From Corinectria fuckeliana (taxonomy: Eukaryota > Ascomycota > Sordariomycetes > Hypocreales > Nectriaceae): a stretch of DNA of 64,000 nt. How positions within the stretch are numbered: the first letter of the stretch is position 1; the number at the start of each line of letters is the position of its first letter. The notes beneath the pieces are model-generated. The model did not search any database. It saw only the letters and a list, made by a program, of their open reading frames with translations, and was not told the origin of the DNA. The translations under genes were made by a program, and so were the position numbers. Shown here piece by piece: positions 1 to 8,409 of the stretch. Where the stretch lies: the NCBI GenBank assembly GCA_019137255.1, contig WPDH01000006.1, positions 393,251-457,250 of the forward strand. Reading direction: 5' to 3'.

Positions 1-1
1 C

Positions 2-2392
2 CCTAGCGTGGAGGGAGTCTACGAGAAACAGGTGCCGTTAAATATCCGAGCTGTTCTCCGTCTGGGAAACCAGTGCACCATCGACGAAAAGCAGCATGCA
101 GTGCTCGGAAAGGGACTGGAGCAAGGCTTCGATCTTTCTGGTCTCAAGCGACCAGCCAAGCCTCGAACATATCTCGACACGTCTCCATTGGCGTACATCT
201 ACATCTCTCACATCACCGCGGGCGAGCGTCAGATCTTTGGAATATTCTCCACTACGAGCGACCAAGCCCACGTCGTCATCCTGCAGAAGAACAAGGATGC
301 TGGACAAGACCTCCCGAACATAACCAGAATGTACTCCGACATGCTTGCCAAGCGATCTCAGGAGGCGGCTGGAACAAACTGGCAGGATTGTTTCAGCTAC
401 CAGGAGAAGATCAACATTCGGATCTCGCAGGTGACTACGCGGCGCAAAGCCCACCTGGAGATCGGGGACGTTGTCAAGAAGATGCGGAAGGACGAGCATC
501 GGCCACAAATGTTGGTCGTTCAATCGTCCCAGCGCAAGCTTCTTGTCCACGACGTCCCTGTTCTTGGCGACTTCCCCATCCTCCCACTCAAGTACGATGC
601 TGCGGACAGTTCTCTGCCACCGCTGGGCTGGCAGTCCGTGATTGCTCGTCGTCTTGTCGGACACTACCTCGGCCTTGGATCTTGGATTCTGCATCTCACT
701 GCCTTGGCACGATATGGTGACGTCCCGCTCTGCAACCTCGAGCGCGACGACCCCCGGTTCCTAATCGACATTGCCTATGCTCGCCGCCTACAAGCCAATG
801 GTGTGGTACTCTGGTGGTCTCCCGGGCCTCGTCCGGACCACGCTGGCTATGAAAGGGACGATATCCTAGGGCCGCTTGACACGGTGAAGATGCCGAGCGT
901 TAATAACCCAGGCACCTTCTCGTCAGTCTGTATAGACATTGACGTCCGAAACCTGGCCATCAACACTATCCTGACGTCTTCCCTCATCAACGAGCTAGAG
1001 GGTGCCGACTCCGTCTCCTTCAACCCTTCCGCAGATGATTCCGAGACCTTGGCGTCAGAAAACGCCTTCGCCAACGCCGGTGTCCTAGTACTGCGAGAGA
1101 TGGTCAAGGCCTGGTGGGCTGAAGCGTGTCGAGGAAGTACCATGGCAGATGTGCTGGTGCAGCATCTAGTCCGCTGGGTGGAGAATCCCGACTCGTTCAT
1201 GTACGACCGAGCGCTGCATTACTACGTGCAGATGATGTCCCGCAAGGCTTTCCAGCAGCTGATGGCCGACTTCCGCCGCGTGGGCTCTCAGGTCGTGTTT
1301 GCCAACGCCAATCGCCTCATCCTGCAGACCACCAAGGCCGAGGTCGGCAACGCGTATGCGTACAGCCAGTACATCATCAAGTCAATCAAGAGCAAGCCCC
1401 TGTTCCACTTCATCGACCTCGAGATCAAGGAGTACTGGGACTACTTGGTTTGGTACGACGAGTTCAACTACGGCGGAAAGGCGTGCCAGGAGGTTATTGA
1501 GGCCGAAGAGCAGAATCTCGAAACAGTCATGCACTGGCAAATGGCGACGTTCCTCCCGACGCGGCTGCAATCGACGTTTCAGGACTGGGTCATAGAATTC
1601 ATCCAGCTGATGCATCAGCTCAAGAGGCCGGGGGGTACTGATCCCGTCTCAACCCCGCGACTCACCCAGCTACCGAACCGCAACTTGGAGAACCAGGACG
1701 ACCAGGTCATCCTCGGCAAGGGTTTCGAGAAGCCTCTCAAGAAGGCCATCCTCGGGCTCGTCAACAAGCAGAAGCGCGAGCTGCTTCACCCCGAGCTTGC
1801 CGAGGACTACTCGTTCCCCAGCCTTCCTGGGTCGCATCTTACGCCGAGCAATCCCATCCTGGAGCTCACCAAGTCTCTGATGCAGGTCCTCTCGCTCGAC
1901 AAGAACATCACGCTCGAGGCCCGCCTCCTCCGCAAGGAGCTTCTAGCCCTGTTTGAGGTCCGCGAGTTCTCCAAGGACGGGACCTTTGCGAACCCCTCGC
2001 AGAGCCTCCGCTTGCCGCAACTGTCTTGCGACAGCTGCACCATGACTCGCGACTTGGACTTGTGCCGCGACGAGGACCTCGTTAGCGACGGGGCCAGCTG
2101 GCGGTGCAGCTTCTGTGAGACCGAGTACGACCGCGTCGCGATCGAGGAGCGGTTGCTGGGCTTGGTGGAAGGCTGGGTGGTCGAGTGGTCCACGCAGGAC
2201 TTGAAGTGTGTGCGGTGCGGAGCACTGAGGCTAAACGACTTTATGGAGCATTGTACTTGCAGTGGAGAGTGGAAGGAGGTTGTGTCAAGAAAGGAGGTGA
2301 ACAAGAAGCTGAGTGTAATGAAGCGAGTGGCCAAGTTCTATGGGCTCAGAATGTTGGCAGACGTAGTGGCGGGTTTATACCAGGGTTTGTAA
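2..2392 (+). CDS. POL2: DNA polymerase epsilon catalytic subunit, C-terminal part (5'-truncated by the window edge)
   Basis: The frame is open from base 2, so the window cuts into the gene. The visible ~796 residues are the catalytically inactive C-terminal half of the leading-strand replicase Pol epsilon (DUF1744 region), which holds the Dpb2-binding and checkpoint/CMG-contact functions. The end of the protein has two zinc modules typical of B-family polymerases: CysA (CDSC ... CSFC, about 2028-2120) and CysB (CVRC ... CTC, about 2205-2265). In the family these bind Dpb2 and contribute to a metal/Fe-S site. No intron is seen. The stop is at 2390-2392 and an AATAAA-like signal lies at 2469-2474. 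The neighbouring HET gene is convergent. Identity is from recognised family sequence and the paired Cys motifs. Confidence 0.95.
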   Translation, partial: PSVEGVYEKQVPLNIRAVLRLGNQCTIDEKQHAVLGKGLEQGFDLSGLKRPAKPRTYLDTSPLAYIYISHITAGERQIFGIFSTTSDQAHVVILQKNKDAGQDLPNITRMYSDMLAKRSQEAAGTNWQDCFSYQEKINIRISQVTTRRKAHLEIGDVVKKMRKDEHRPQMLVVQSSQRKLLVHDVPVLGDFPILPLKYDAADSSLPPLGWQSVIARRLVGHYLGLGSWILHLTALARYGDVPLCNLERDDPRFLIDIAYARRLQANGVVLWWSPGPRPDHAGYERDDILGPLDTVKMPSVNNPGTFSSVCIDIDVRNLAINTILTSSLINELEGADSVSFNPSADDSETLASENAFANAGVLVLREMVKAWWAEACRGSTMADVLVQHLVRWVENPDSFMYDRALHYYVQMMSRKAFQQLMADFRRVGSQVVFANANRLILQTTKAEVGNAYAYSQYIIKSIKSKPLFHFIDLEIKEYWDYLVWYDEFNYGGKACQEVIEAEEQNLETVMHWQMATFLPTRLQSTFQDWVIEFIQLMHQLKRPGGTDPVSTPRLTQLPNRNLENQDDQVILGKGFEKPLKKAILGLVNKQKRELLHPELAEDYSFPSLPGSHLTPSNPILELTKSLMQVLSLDKNITLEARLLRKELLALFEVREFSKDGTFANPSQSLRLPQLSCDSCTMTRDLDLCRDEDLVSDGASWRCSFCETEYDRVAIEERLLGLVEGWVVEWSTQDLKCVRCGALRLNDFMEHCTCSGEWKEVVSRKEVNKKLSVMKRVAKFYGLRMLADVVAGLYQGL

Positions 2393-2538
2393 CGGAGTTA
2401 TAGGGGAAATCATGGAAGAGGAGTTTGAGCTGGCATCAAGGGGCACGTTGCAAGTATACCTGGGATAGAATAAATGACTATTGATTCTTCTTCCACCATG
2501 CTGGCCCTCTTCGTCATAAGCCAACTAGAACGTGGCAT
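2393..2538. other. Convergent 3' region between POL2 and the HET gene
   Basis: These 146 bp lie between the POL2 stop and the end of the HET C-terminal frame. They contain AATAAA at 2469-2474 on the plus strand, a candidate poly(A) signal for POL2. Nothing else is recognised. Confidence 0.4.
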
Positions 2539-2820
2539 CTAAACCAAAGCTATAGTCTTCAGCTTCACAGTGTCCCAGTCAGGGACTTCGTGTAAGTAAC
2601 AATCACCTATAAGCCTGAACGCCTGACTACCTAGATACTGTGGGTTCTTATCTTGCCGTAGTACGTAGGGACAGAGCCCACCGGACAGGATATAGATTCT
2701 ATCGCCAGCTTGAGCCTGTGGCGGACCGAGCGCCAAAGTCCCTTCTTTCGTAAGAAACATGCAATTACCGGGGCCTGTCTGCAATGCTGTGCGATGGACG
2801 TCTTTGATGCGTTCGTCCTT
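2539..2820 (-). pseudogene. Conserved C-terminal segment of the HET protein beyond the in-frame TAG
   Basis: The segment directly follows the TAG at 2821-2823 in the same frame and runs 93 codons to a stop at 2539. It contains the block common at the end of HET proteins: a hydrophobic 'MFLTKEGTLALGPP' stretch, then 'GDRIYILSGG', 'PYVLR' and 'FRLIGDCYLHEV'. In intact relatives this region is continuous with the body of the protein. Retained coding quality (no further stops or shifts) argues that the break is recent or is bypassed at the RNA level. A single-base change at the TAG would restore continuity with the upstream frame. Confidence 0.75.
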
Positions 2821-4845
2821 CTAAGCGACGTCCGCAGGCGGTGCAGGCCTCGCTTCTGCTTCGTCTGCGCAGTCCAGGCAAGGGTCATTGTTCCATGCAG
2901 AGCAACGAGCACACTTGTCCATGATTTCCATTGTAGACTTTTCAATATAGCGCAATCTGTAGTCGGCTGAGCTCTGTAGCTGGTCGTCGTTGCGTGTAAG
3001 GAGGTGGGTTAGGATAGCCAAGTCAGCATCATCCCAAGCTCCCTGAGCGCGAACGTCCCTGTTTCGGTCCATCACAACGCCGAAGCAAAGCACACGTCCG
3101 ATGGCGACTGCAGATACGTTGCTGGCGTAGTCTTTGGTAAAGGAGACCTTTGTCACGACTTTGAGGGCGTCGATGATGCTAAACAAGTTAGACAGGTCTG
3201 GAGCGATAGGATCCGAAACATGCTGAATTGTGGCGCAATATTGTGCAGGCACTTTGAGGCAGTTCTCCACCTTTGTGAAGTCTTGAGTTCGAGGCTCGTG
3301 ATAGTCGTATTGTATCCGACGAGCTTCCGTGTTTTCATAGTCGAGGTAGAAGCACCGACTGTAGATGAATGATTTGTGGACAGGATGGAGGCTGCTTGGA
3401 AATTCCTCTTGGTGCCTGTACATAGCCCCTTCCAGCTGCTTCCAGGACAACAAGGCATCGTTATTTGCTAAGTTGTGATAATATGTGGAAGGATCCATGT
3501 TATGGGGAGGTGAGCCAGGCTTTTGCACTGTGAATATTATGTTGGAGGCATTGTGGCACAACCGAATCTTCCAGGCGGCACTACTAGAATCAGGGGGAGC
3601 GAAGCCGTCCGCCCAGTTCGGGACCCAAGAAGGAAGATTGTCTCGCGACTTGGCAACCAAGTCCGCGGATGTGATCCAGAAGAGACCAGTCTCGTGCATG
3701 ATCCGGGTGGTGATCTTGCAGAATAGCATGGCGACTGAAGTGGCGTAGTTTGTCTTGATAGTACCCTGAGATGAAGGGCCAAGGTTTCCGAGGAGCTGGG
3801 AGAGGGCGTAGATCTTGTCTCGAGGCTCTGACGAGTGTCTGTGGCGGAAGGTTCTCAACAGCCACAGAAGAGGGCTTCCGAGCGATTGTTGGAAGTAATC
3901 CAAGTCTCGCAACTCTGAGAGGGTTCCAAATCTCTGAAGGCGTCGCAGTTGCCATACTTTCTTTACTTTGGTAACCAAAAGGTCAAGCACCTTCGTGTTT
4001 TCGTTTCCATGCCGTGATAGCTTGAACGGGCGTTCTTCGAGCTCTTTGACAACATCAGATAGTAGCTGGAATGGGACGGTGACTTTCCCGTATGTAAGTT
4101 GAAGCTCGTTAGCGACTCCAACTTCTTGGGTGATCCACATGCGATCCCACCAAGGGGCGATGACAAAGGCGCGCATCCATTCGAAGAGCTGACGAAGCTT
4201 TGGCTCCATTCTCTTCGACTCTTTTCTAGAGAACAGGTGCATTTTCTCAAGTTTAGCATGCATATATTCGGATGAGAGTGCTCTTAGTAACCCAAATACG
4301 CACACACATCTGTCGTGGGGTGATAGTTCTGCTGGATCTCTGAACTCGAGCAGCGAAAGGGCACCATGGATATCATCCCAAGCGCTGTCGTTATCCTCGG
4401 GAAACTGGAAAACACTTGAGGCGGCCAGCTTTCTGAGCCGGGAATCGTGATCGTGCTGACTACGATCTAGGGAGCTGCCGACATAGGCGCGGACCTCAAC
4501 TGCCCAGCTGAAGATGTGATGCATGAGATTGACTTGCTGGCTCTTGTCGTCGACATCGTCCTGGTTGATACACAGAGCATCGACCCAGAGGATGATGGAG
4601 ATATCTGGTGACCGGATTGTGCGTAAGGCGAGATCGAGGTTTACGGTGATGCCCTTGGCGAACCCATTGACAACGATTTCCTTTCGGGCTACTGGACTCC
4701 CCCATGTGTAGGATACTGCAACATAGTGAGAGGTCTGATCTGCTTCAAAGAGCTCTGCTTCGAGATCATCGTCCCAGTTCCCAGGACGCAATTGCAAGAG
4801 ACGAATGCGGTCTGGCGGGAGCCGGGCGTATAGGGGCAGAGCCAT
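2821..4845 (-). CDS. HET-domain (heterokaryon incompatibility) protein, up to an in-frame TAG
   Basis: 674 residues from ATG at 4845. The HET domain spans roughly residues 40-240, with hallmark blocks YVAVSYTWG (41-49), ILWVDALCINQDD (85-97) and WDRMWITQE (233-241). HET domains are TIR-like fungal modules that trigger cell death after allorecognition; many genomes carry tens of copies whose individual roles are unknown. Near the end is a CxxC...CxxC pair (CARC, CLDC). The stop is TAG at 2821-2823, but the same frame continues for 93 codons encoding the usual HET-protein C-terminus (next entry). I looked for an intron that would remove the TAG in the right phase and found no convincing donor. 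The gene is therefore recently broken, read through, edited or mis-sequenced. It is divergent to the C2H2-protease gene. Confidence 0.85.
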   Translation of the reverse strand: MALPLYARLPPDRIRLLQLRPGNWDDDLEAELFEADQTSHYVAVSYTWGSPVARKEIVVNGFAKGITVNLDLALRTIRSPDISIILWVDALCINQDDVDDKSQQVNLMHHIFSWAVEVRAYVGSSLDRSQHDHDSRLRKLAASSVFQFPEDNDSAWDDIHGALSLLEFRDPAELSPHDRCVCVFGLLRALSSEYMHAKLEKMHLFSRKESKRMEPKLRQLFEWMRAFVIAPWWDRMWITQEVGVANELQLTYGKVTVPFQLLSDVVKELEERPFKLSRHGNENTKVLDLLVTKVKKVWQLRRLQRFGTLSELRDLDYFQQSLGSPLLWLLRTFRHRHSSEPRDKIYALSQLLGNLGPSSQGTIKTNYATSVAMLFCKITTRIMHETGLFWITSADLVAKSRDNLPSWVPNWADGFAPPDSSSAAWKIRLCHNASNIIFTVQKPGSPPHNMDPSTYYHNLANNDALLSWKQLEGAMYRHQEEFPSSLHPVHKSFIYSRCFYLDYENTEARRIQYDYHEPRTQDFTKVENCLKVPAQYCATIQHVSDPIAPDLSNLFSIIDALKVVTKVSFTKDYASNVSAVAIGRVLCFGVVMDRNRDVRAQGAWDDADLAILTHLLTRNDDQLQSSADYRLRYIEKSTMEIMDKCARCSAWNNDPCLDCADEAEARPAPPADVA

Positions 4846-5654
4846 AGAGGACGGACTGTGAATGCGATAGGTGATTGTATTCAGAGGCTAAGGCAAAAGC
4901 CACTGTAGTGAAGTCGGTTGTGATTGAAAATCCTGGTGGAATGTTTCTCGAATATTGACCGAGTGAGAGTGAGGTATAAGGCTTCAGCTAGGTAATTAGT
5001 CTAATTGGCAAGCCGATGATGCCCCTGGGGAGCAGTAAGCAACGGTCTGATGCCTGGTATCCTGGTGTTAAACTATCATGATTCGCCGAGTAGTGCTTCG
5101 TAGATAGTCAAGAAAAAGCATGGGTTGAGAACGAATCGAGGTAAGTAGCTAGTGGATAGATAAGTAACATGTTATCAATGAGTTATCAAACAATGGGAAA
5201 TGCCAAGCGGGGGAAGTTTGGGGTCGAAAATGGAGGAAATCTGCCTCGAGAGGCAGCAACGGGCAGCACGCACGCACTGTGCGAGACCTGATTGTAATGG
5301 TGAGGGAATGGGCAGGTGCGAATACCTAAGTTGGGGGCCAACTAGCTAGGTACCTAGGACTCTCTCAGAGGAGCGTGGTCCGCATACTTTATCTAAGTAC
5401 ATAGTAGGTATCCATTTCTAATCGGAGGCCGCCTGGCATAAGGCAACCGCGCTTCAGTGCACTGTGCAGCGATGCTGCCTGGTGCTGTACAAAACGTGCC
5501 CACCCGTACCTACTTACCTGCCCAACTACCTTCTCGTCACTTTCCCAAGCCCCATCTTAGTGTTACTTATGGGTCAGATTTGGTTCAATCCCCTTCTTTC
5601 TTTGTCTCTTTTCTCTCGTTGCCTCGTCACGCAAGCCTCAATCTTCACCTAGCA
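4846..5654. promoter_or_regulatory. Divergent promoter region between the HET and C2H2-protease genes
   Basis: About 0.8 kb separates the two start codons. It contains the 12-bp palindrome CTAGGTACCTAG (5346-5357), the imperfect inverted repeat AGTTGG...CCAACT near 5330-5343, and CT-rich leader sequence at about 5580-5640 just before the plus-strand gene. No coding potential is convincing. The plus-strand frame is open from 5457, but its first ~66 codons look like leader rather than protein. Confidence 0.4.
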
Positions 5655-8407
5655 ATGCCACGTCGAAGACGAATGGCATCGGCGCCTAGTCACGGCAACG
5701 GCAACGGCTACGGCCCCACTAGCCGGAGCACGTTGCCGTTGCCGTTGCCGTTGCCGTTCCTCCTCCCGTCACCGCCGACGTCGACACACATGCCAGCTCT
5801 AGTGCCTACTATGGTATGGACGGACGCCTCGTTCAAGAACGACAGCGCAAACCAGGCCTTTTTTCAGCCCGCTGCCTGCGACTTCAGCTTCGAGTCTTCC
5901 TGCCGAGCGTCCGCTTTGCCCAGTCCCACACCCGAGCTGTCCCTTGACGACTTGGAACCCGACTCGCCTGCCTACTGGGGCTTTCGTCTGGCTCCCACTA
6001 GGGCGTTGAGCACCATAAGCTGCGAGACGCAGACCTCTTCTTCGGCCGGCTCACTGCTGTCACCCGTGCAAACCGACAGAAGTGACGCACTGACGGCCCG
6101 GAGCACCTGGTCCCGAGGGCCGAGCCCTTTGGTTCGCCGCAACCAGACCGACAGCACCGATGAGGGCTCTAAACCTTTGCTTTGTCTCGGACCCCAATGC
6201 CAACATGCATTCACCACCGAAGACGAGTTGAAATCGCACGTCGCGTCTGCCCATACGTTCTCGTGTAGCTGGGCCGGCTGTGATCAACTCAGCTTTGCCT
6301 CCCGTGAAGGTCTGATCTGGCATGTCCAGGTAGAGCATCTTCTTGTCTGTCCCTTCCCAGGCTGCACAGAAACTTCCCTTCAAAGCATTCGCATCTTGAA
6401 GTCGCATATTCCTGTAGCCCACAAGACTGAGGGCGGCATGAAAGAGTGGCAGCTCACCCCAGCTATTAGCGGCAACTCCGCCTCGATGCAACGCACCGAC
6501 TCAACACTGGGCAAGGTCCCCGAGACCGCCAAACACGGAACGACCCCTATGGAACCGGAGTGTACCGTTTCCCAAGAGCTTTGCTCCGTCAAGTTGGCCA
6601 AGAGGAAGTGCGAAGACCAACTTAGAAGCGTGCTGGAGAAGAGATCGAAGAAGAACGCTAGTAGGTTCACCTTACCGCCTCCTCTACCAGATGAGCGAAA
6701 GCAAAGGTGGCAGTATCGCAGCGTCTCAGTCTGCAGATACTCCGCCATGTGCGTCTGAAACTGACCATCAAAGGTACGCCGAGGGCTGCGGACAGTCCAA
6801 CCGACCTGGTTCGAAGTAAGGCCTCGAGACTCGTCGAAACCGCAAGCTTTCCCCTGGTCTTTGAACACGCCATTCTACCATTTCTCTCCGAGTTTCTGCC
6901 CAAGTGGGCGGGCCCCCATCATGTAGTCAGCGTTATAAGAGGCAAGACGCCACAGACGAAGCGCATCTGTATCATGACTAGGCAAAAGATGTCCCGCGCC
7001 CGAAAGATGATCATTGTGCGCCATGTTCAGGACCTCCTCCCTGACAAGTTCCGTCGTCTTGTTTCCTTTGTCTTCTCTCAAGGCGAAATTGATCGCATTA
7101 CTTGGGCTAGAGGCTTGAGTAAAGATCACATGGATGATATTTGCGTCCCCCGAAATCCCTACTTCTTTCAAAGTCCCTGTATGGGCGACAGCATTGGCAT
7201 CTCCGGCAACGGCACTTTCGAGAATAGCACTGCCACCTTGGGGCCCAGTCTTGTTGTCGGCGGCGGTAATTACTGGCTCGGAAATTTCCATCCTTTCCTC
7301 GATGCGTATCAACATCTCCAAACGGTTGAGGTGGAGCATCCCTCTCTCCAGGACCGGGAGCGCTGCATTGCAGAAGGCCACGATGCCATGGCACAAGAAG
7401 ACAACTTCAAGCTCGGGAACCTGGAGGTTACTTCCGGCCTCAACCTGGAGACGACCCGAATCTCTCACGATCCCTATTGGGAGGAATGCGACAAAGAACA
7501 GCCTTTAGTCGTCACCGACTGGTCACTCATTTCTGCCCGCACCTCTCACGCCAATTTGCTGCGCCGATTTCCCTCAGAGACCCAGCCTCTGTTGAAGGAT
7601 TCTCCCATCAAATCCACTAGCACCATAGTTCCTGGCGCCTATGTGACCTCTAGCGGCCGTACATCAGGTCATCAGCGTGGTCAGGTCTGCGAGCTCCCAG
7701 CATATGTTAGCGGCGAAGAGAATGGAACCCGAAAGGCCACGAGGGAGTGGTTTGTGGAGGAGCCATGCGATGACGAAGAGGGATGGATCCGTGGCGGAAT
7801 CGGTGTTGAGGGTGATAGTGGTGCGGCCATTATCGATTGCCACACAAATGCTCTCATCGGGCAGCTATGGGGTCGCAACCGTTACTGGGGGCCTGGGCCA
7901 CGACACACCTTCTTTACGCCAATCGCGGACATCTTTGACGACATCCAGGAGAAGTGTGGGCAACAGACACGTCCCCAGCTTCCGCAGCATCGCGACGAAG
8001 CTGACTGCTTCCCTCCGTATCCTTCGTGCCGCCAGTGCTACGACTTACGCACCTACCTAGATAGCCGACGCAGTTCACGCATGTCACTGCAGAGCATGAT
8101 CATGGGCAAGAGCGATGCCGACCAGGACCTCACCTCTATTGAGGCTGTCTCGGAACTAGCTACGCCAGCGAGCTATCATCGCTTTATGGGTCTCGAGGAG
8201 GCGGGCTCGTCATTCAACATAAGCGGCCCTTTCTGTCCGGGGACACCAGCCATTGCTGATATCAAGAGCCCATACGCCGCCGAGATAGACACTGGCGATC
8301 TATATGACACTGAGTTTGCTGCCCCGGATGGTTTCCGGAAGAGAGGATCCCTCTTCACCATCAACTCGAGCACAGACAGGCAAAAGAGGCAGAGAGTCGA
8401 TGGGTGA
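5655..8407 (+). CDS. C2H2 zinc-finger / trypsin-like serine protease fusion protein
   Basis: Two exons: 5655-6660 and probably 6774-8407 (donor GTAGGT at 6661; acceptor AAG at 6773 preceded by CTGAC), giving ~879 residues. An alternative acceptor at 6713 keeps the same frame. A (Leu-Pro)n tract lies near the N-terminus. Three C2H2-type fingers occupy residues ~177-256. After a basic linker (SRARKMIIVRHVQDLLP) comes a chymotrypsin-fold-like domain: TLG-x8-YWLGNFHPF (His ~508), VVTDWSLI (Asp ~584), SGRTSGHQRGQV, and GVEGDSGAAIID (Ser ~684). The three catalytic positions are all present and correctly ordered. I recognise the combination as a fungal protein family without an assigned function. 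There is no signal peptide, so it is probably nuclear or cytosolic. I chose the start at 5655 (MPRRRR); the frame upstream is open but leader-like. The gene ends tail-to-tail with CUE3. Confidence 0.8.
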
Positions 8408-8409
8408 TG

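Noticed and set aside
2821..2950. An intron that would remove the HET TAG
   Set aside because: Candidate GT donors (for example AAGTGTGC) give the wrong phase or poor consensus, and no branch point precedes the CTTAG acceptor.
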